A DNA stretch of 8,714 bases from Oscillospiraceae bacterium (GTDB lineage Bacteria; Bacillota; Clostridia; Oscillospirales; Oscillospiraceae), in the NCBI GenBank assembly GCA_029065305.1, contig JAIEIQ010000178.1:1-8714 (forward strand), given 5' to 3'. A program made the translations under genes and the position numbers. The notes under the pieces were generated by a model. The model saw only the letters and a list, made by a program, of their open reading frames with translations, was not told the DNA's origin and did no database searches. Numbering within the stretch: position 1 is the first letter of the stretch; each line of letters starts with the position of its first letter. Positions 6,234 through 8,714 of the stretch are shown here, piece after piece.

Positions 6234-7625
6234 ATGGGAAAGAAAGAACAGAAAGGCTTTAAGCTCCCCCACCAGCTGGTGATCCTGTTTGCCATCGCCG
6301 CTCTGGCCACCCTGGCCACCTACATCGTGCCCGCCGGCGTCTACGATCAGATTGAGATCGAGGGCCGGAAGGCCATCGACGCCGCCTCCTTCCACTACAT
6401 CGACCAGACCCCGGTGGGTCCCTGGACGGCCCTGCTGGCTCTGCCCGGCGGCTTTGTGAAGAACGCGGGCATCATCGCCATGATCACCTTCATCGCCGGA
6501 GCCATGCAGGTCATCAACGCCACCCAGTGCATTGACGCCTCCGTGGGAAAGCTGGTGCAGAAGTATAAGAGCAACCTCTATGTCATCGTGCCCCTGCTGG
6601 TGGGCCTGTTCACCATTCTGGGGGCTATCGGCATCAATACCCCCATCATCGCCTTTGTCCCCCTGGCCCTGCTTCTGGGGCAGAATCTGGGAGGAGACGG
6701 TCTGGTAGGCGTGGGCATCGCCCTGTTCGGCATGATCAGCGGCCTGGCCGGCGGTGCGTTCTGCACCTCCTCCACCGCTGTGGCCCAGGGGCTGGTGGGC
6801 CTGGACGTGTTCACCGGCTGGCCCCTGCGGGTGGCGGCCAGCGTGGTGCTGTGGCTCCTCTCCTCCGTGGTCCTGATCCTCTATATGCGCAAGCTCCGGA
6901 AGGACCCCGCCAAGAGCATTCTCCACGGCGTGGAGGGCGTCATCACCCAGGTGGAGGCCGAGGAGGCCCCCGAGCTCACCGGCCGGCGCATCGCGGCCCT
7001 GGCGACCTTTGTGGCCGGCTTTGTTCTGCTGGTCTACGGCGCTACCAACGGCTGGGGCACCTACGACGCCATCCCGGCCATCTTCATGATCACCGCCGTG
7101 GCCTGCGGCCTGATCTGCGGCTTCTCCATTGAGAAGATCGTCAAGGAGTTCATCGCCGGGGCCAAGACCATGTCCACGGCGGGCATTATCATCGCCTTCG
7201 CCACCGGCATCAACACCATCCTCTCCGCCGGCAGCATCATCCACACCATCGTCCACGCCCTGGCAAGCCTCTTCGCCAACAGCTCCACCTATGTGGCGGC
7301 GCTGGGCATGTACGGCAGCAACCTGATCATCAACATGGTCCTGTGCTCCTCCTCCTCCCAGGCCAGCACCGTCATCCCCATCTTCTCCGGCGTCGGCCAG
7401 GTGCTGGGTCTGACCCAGCAGACGGTGGTGCAGACCTTCAACTTCGGCGACGCCATCACCAACCTGATCACCCCCGTCTCCACCGTTCTGATGGCCAGCC
7501 TGGGCTTCGCGGGCATTCCGCTGGACCGCTGGTACAAGTTCATGTGGAAGTGGCTGGTGGGCGCGGTCCTGGTGGGCGCTGCGTTCATCATGATCGGCGT
7601 GGCGATTCAGTACGGGCCGTTCTGA
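6234..7625 (+). CDS. YfcC-family inner-membrane transporter
   Basis: A 463-residue polytopic membrane protein of about 11-13 helices. Hydrophobic blocks run from residues ~14-35, 66-95, 115-150, 155-185, 195-217, 253-270, 278-297, 312-345, 352-385, 405-428 and 438-460, with a charged cytosolic loop at ~217-251. The TYIVPAGVYDQ opening, two-fold repeat, CSSSSQASTVIPI (371-383) and TFNFGDAITNLITPVS (401-416) fit the YfcC family of the ion-transporter superfamily. These proteins are annotated as putative basic amino acid antiporters or peptide/dicarboxylate carriers with little direct proof. Substrate is therefore unassigned; the adjoining M20 peptidase suggests a peptide or N-acyl amino acid. 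It shares the promoter at 4890-4918 with the peptidase. ATG 6207 is possible but lacks a ribosome binding site. Confidence 0.88.
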   Translation: MGKKEQKGFKLPHQLVILFAIAALATLATYIVPAGVYDQIEIEGRKAIDAASFHYIDQTPVGPWTALLALPGGFVKNAGIIAMITFIAGAMQVINATQCIDASVGKLVQKYKSNLYVIVPLLVGLFTILGAIGINTPIIAFVPLALLLGQNLGGDGLVGVGIALFGMISGLAGGAFCTSSTAVAQGLVGLDVFTGWPLRVAASVVLWLLSSVVLILYMRKLRKDPAKSILHGVEGVITQVEAEEAPELTGRRIAALATFVAGFVLLVYGATNGWGTYDAIPAIFMITAVACGLICGFSIEKIVKEFIAGAKTMSTAGIIIAFATGINTILSAGSIIHTIVHALASLFANSSTYVAALGMYGSNLIINMVLCSSSSQASTVIPIFSGVGQVLGLTQQTVVQTFNFGDAITNLITPVSTVLMASLGFAGIPLDRWYKFMWKWLVGAVLVGAAFIMIGVAIQYGPF

Positions 7626-7654
7626 TTCCCCCCGTGAAACAGAAATAAGCCTGT

Positions 7655-7691
7655 AAAAAGCATCCCGCAGCGGCATTAGCCGCTGCGGGAT
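7655..7691. terminator. Bidirectional terminator between YfcC and the ABC permease operon
   Basis: A perfect 13-bp stem (7662-7674 with 7679-7691) with an ATTA loop. On the minus strand it is followed by C, then five T residues (plus-strand A at 7655-7659), ending the ABC permease transcript. On the plus strand it is followed by a pyrimidine-rich ACTTTCTCT stretch, so it likely also ends the YfcC transcript 36 bases after its stop. Confidence 0.88.
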
Positions 7692-7734
7692 ACTTTCTCT
7701 CAAAATCTCTCTCTTGCTGTTCTCTCTGCTCTCT

Positions 7735-8595
7735 CTATCCCTTCACGCCGCCGGCGGCCAGACCGCTGACCAGGTTCTTCTCGATCCCCATAAAGAGAAT
7801 GACCACCGGAATAATGGCGAAAATGGACGCTGCAAACAGGTACTGCCACTCGATCATGTTGTACCCGTTGAAGATGTTGATCCCCACCGTCAGGGGCTTG
7901 AGCTCGTCGGAGGAGATCAGGCACAGGGCCACGGTGTACTCGTTCCAGGCGTTGATGAAGATAAAGATCAGGGTCGTCACAATGCCCGGGGCCGCCACCG
8001 GCAGCAGCACCTTCATCATGGACTGGATCCGGCTGCACCCGTCGATGGTCGCGGCCTGCTCCATCTCCGAGGAGATGCCCATGAAGGTCCCCCGGAGCAG
8101 CCAGATGGTGAACGCCTGGTTGAAGGCGGCGTTGATGAAGATCAGCCCCCAGATGCTGTCCGTCAGCCCCATGGAGAGCATCACCTTGTAGATGCCGATG
8201 AGCAGCACCACCGGCGCGAACATCTGGGAGACGATGACGAAGCCCAGGAACGCCGTCTGCCCCTTGAACTTCATCCGGGCCAGGGCGTAGGCGGCGGGGA
8301 TGCCGCAGAGCATGGCGATCAGCGTGGAGCCGCTGGCCACCAGAATGGAGTTGAGCAGGTACTTGGCCATGGGCGCCCGGCTCCAGATGTCGATGAAGTT
8401 GGACCACAGGGCGGTGATGGGCAGAACCGTGCCGTTGGGGGAGAAGATCTCGCCCCGGCTCTTCAGCGCGGTACAGAACATGGCGAAGTAGGGGTACAGG
8501 GTGATGATGCACACGTCCAGCACCACAAAGTAGAGCAGGACCCGCAAAATAACCTTTTTGATGGAGACGGGCTTCTTCACAGCGTTATCCGGCAT
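7735..8595 (-). CDS. CUT1 carbohydrate ABC transporter permease, MalG type
   Basis: A 286-residue inner-membrane permease with six predicted helices (about 17-40, 80-106, 115-140, 145-168, 204-226, 252-272). The cytosolic EAA loop that docks the ATPase is clear at ~179-204 (EQAATIDGCSRIQSMMKVLLPVAAPG). The terminal GLAAGGVKG is the characteristic end of the MalG/YcjP-like partner in carbohydrate uptake ABC transporters. It would pair with the MalF-type permease encoded just upstream, a solute-binding protein and a shared ATPase, none of which is fully in the window. The sugar is not predictable. The start ATG 8595 overlaps the upstream stop as TAATG, with AAAGGAG about 10 bases before it, indicating coupled translation. 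It is the last gene of its operon. Confidence 0.93.
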   Translation of the reverse strand: MPDNAVKKPVSIKKVILRVLLYFVVLDVCIITLYPYFAMFCTALKSRGEIFSPNGTVLPITALWSNFIDIWSRAPMAKYLLNSILVASGSTLIAMLCGIPAAYALARMKFKGQTAFLGFVIVSQMFAPVVLLIGIYKVMLSMGLTDSIWGLIFINAAFNQAFTIWLLRGTFMGISSEMEQAATIDGCSRIQSMMKVLLPVAAPGIVTTLIFIFINAWNEYTVALCLISSDELKPLTVGINIFNGYNMIEWQYLFAASIFAIIPVVILFMGIEKNLVSGLAAGGVKG

Positions 8596-8714
8596 TACTC
8601 GTCATCTCCTTTCCGCAGGGTGTAGATCATGTAGGTGCTGGCGCAGATCAGCAGGATGATAAAGCCGATTACCGATACCGCCGCCGCCTCCCCCTGCCTG
8701 CCGTTGTAGAAGGC
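8595..8714 (-). CDS. CUT1 carbohydrate ABC transporter permease, MalF type (C-terminal fragment)
   Basis: Only the last 39 residues are present; the gene runs in from the right edge. The fragment reads AFYNGRQGEAAAVSVIGFI, then a hydrophobic helix and a short charged tail RKGDDE. The Tyr-Asn...Gly-Glu-Ala-Ala-Ala-Val-Ser pattern before the last helix is typical of MalF/UgpA-like permeases. Its TAA (8597-8595) shares one base with the ATG of the downstream MalG-type permease, so the two are translationally coupled and almost certainly form one heterodimer. Confidence 0.82.
   Translation of the reverse strand, partial: AFYNGRQGEAAAVSVIGFIILLICASTYMIYTLRKGDDE

Noticed and set aside
4649..6319. 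556-codon open frame on the minus strand across the aldolase end and M20 gene
   Set aside because: Composition-driven shadow: no family motif, and it spans a strong plus-strand terminator and promoter. The plus-strand genes are convincing.
5889..7703. 604-codon open frame on the minus strand opposite YfcC
   Set aside because: His/Gly/Asp-rich translation typical of the antisense of a high-GC membrane protein gene; no domain or ribosome binding site.
7714..8625. 303-codon open frame on the plus strand opposite the ABC permease
   Set aside because: Its sequence is the His/Asp/Gly-rich antisense of the MalG-type permease, which has an intact EAA loop on the minus strand.
1..8714. tRNA or rRNA genes, CRISPR arrays, insertion sequences or phage attachment sites
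   Set aside because: No cloverleaf, rRNA-like segment, regular repeat-spacer pattern, transposase gene or terminal inverted repeats were seen on either strand.

Overview
The window looks like a contig end from a high-GC anaerobic Firmicute, most likely a gut clostridium of the Oscillospiraceae type (Flavonifractor/Lawsonibacter/Intestinimonas-like). The basis is strong GC bias at third codon positions, GGAGG-type ribosome binding sites, sigma-70-like promoters, an acquired-looking mix of CUT1 sugar transport, YfcC and M20 genes, and above all a T-box leader, an element typical of Firmicutes. The genus is an inference from style, not from a database match.

Layout: (1) Positions 1 to about 85 are a low-complexity C/G run that is probably a sequencing or assembly artefact at the contig edge. 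It runs into the 3' part of a YyaL/SSP411-family gene (+, ends 838). (2) A terminator at 846-878 separates it from a convergent 756-residue minus-strand gene (901-3171) that fuses an XRE-type HTH, a cupin and a complete medium-chain acyl-CoA synthetase (AMP-forming). (3) This gene is preceded on its own strand by a full T-box riboswitch (about 3521-3225) with a terminator, an antiterminator core, Stem I elements and a sigma-70 promoter (3556-3528). (4) A divergent regulatory region (about 3541-3881) holds two near-identical AT-rich direct repeats, a strong plus-strand promoter with a palindrome over its -10, and a 190-nt structured leader. (5) Three plus-strand genes follow: an N-acetylneuraminate lyase/DHDPS-family aldolase (3882-4799) with its own terminator, then an M20 metallopeptidase (5033-6172) with its own promoter, then a YfcC-family transporter (6234-7625). 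(6) A bidirectional terminator (7655-7691) separates these from a minus-strand CUT1 ABC transporter operon: a MalG-type permease (7735-8595), overlapped by the end of a MalF-type permease that leaves the window at 8714.

How the genes may work together: the aldolase, peptidase and transporter read as an uptake-and-breakdown cassette, in which YfcC imports a peptide, amino-acid-like or N-acylated substrate, M20 hydrolyses an amide and the class I aldolase cleaves a 2-oxo acid product. The substrate is not evident. The most notable item is the T-box in front of an acyl-CoA synthetase. T-boxes sense uncharged tRNA and normally control aminoacyl-tRNA synthetases or amino-acid synthesis and uptake. 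The economical explanation is that this enzyme activates a scavenged branched-chain or aryl acid so that the acyl-CoA can be reductively carboxylated to the 2-oxo acid and transaminated to an amino acid, a route known in anaerobes. Spacing in Stem I favours an isoleucine (ATC) specifier, but this is not secure.
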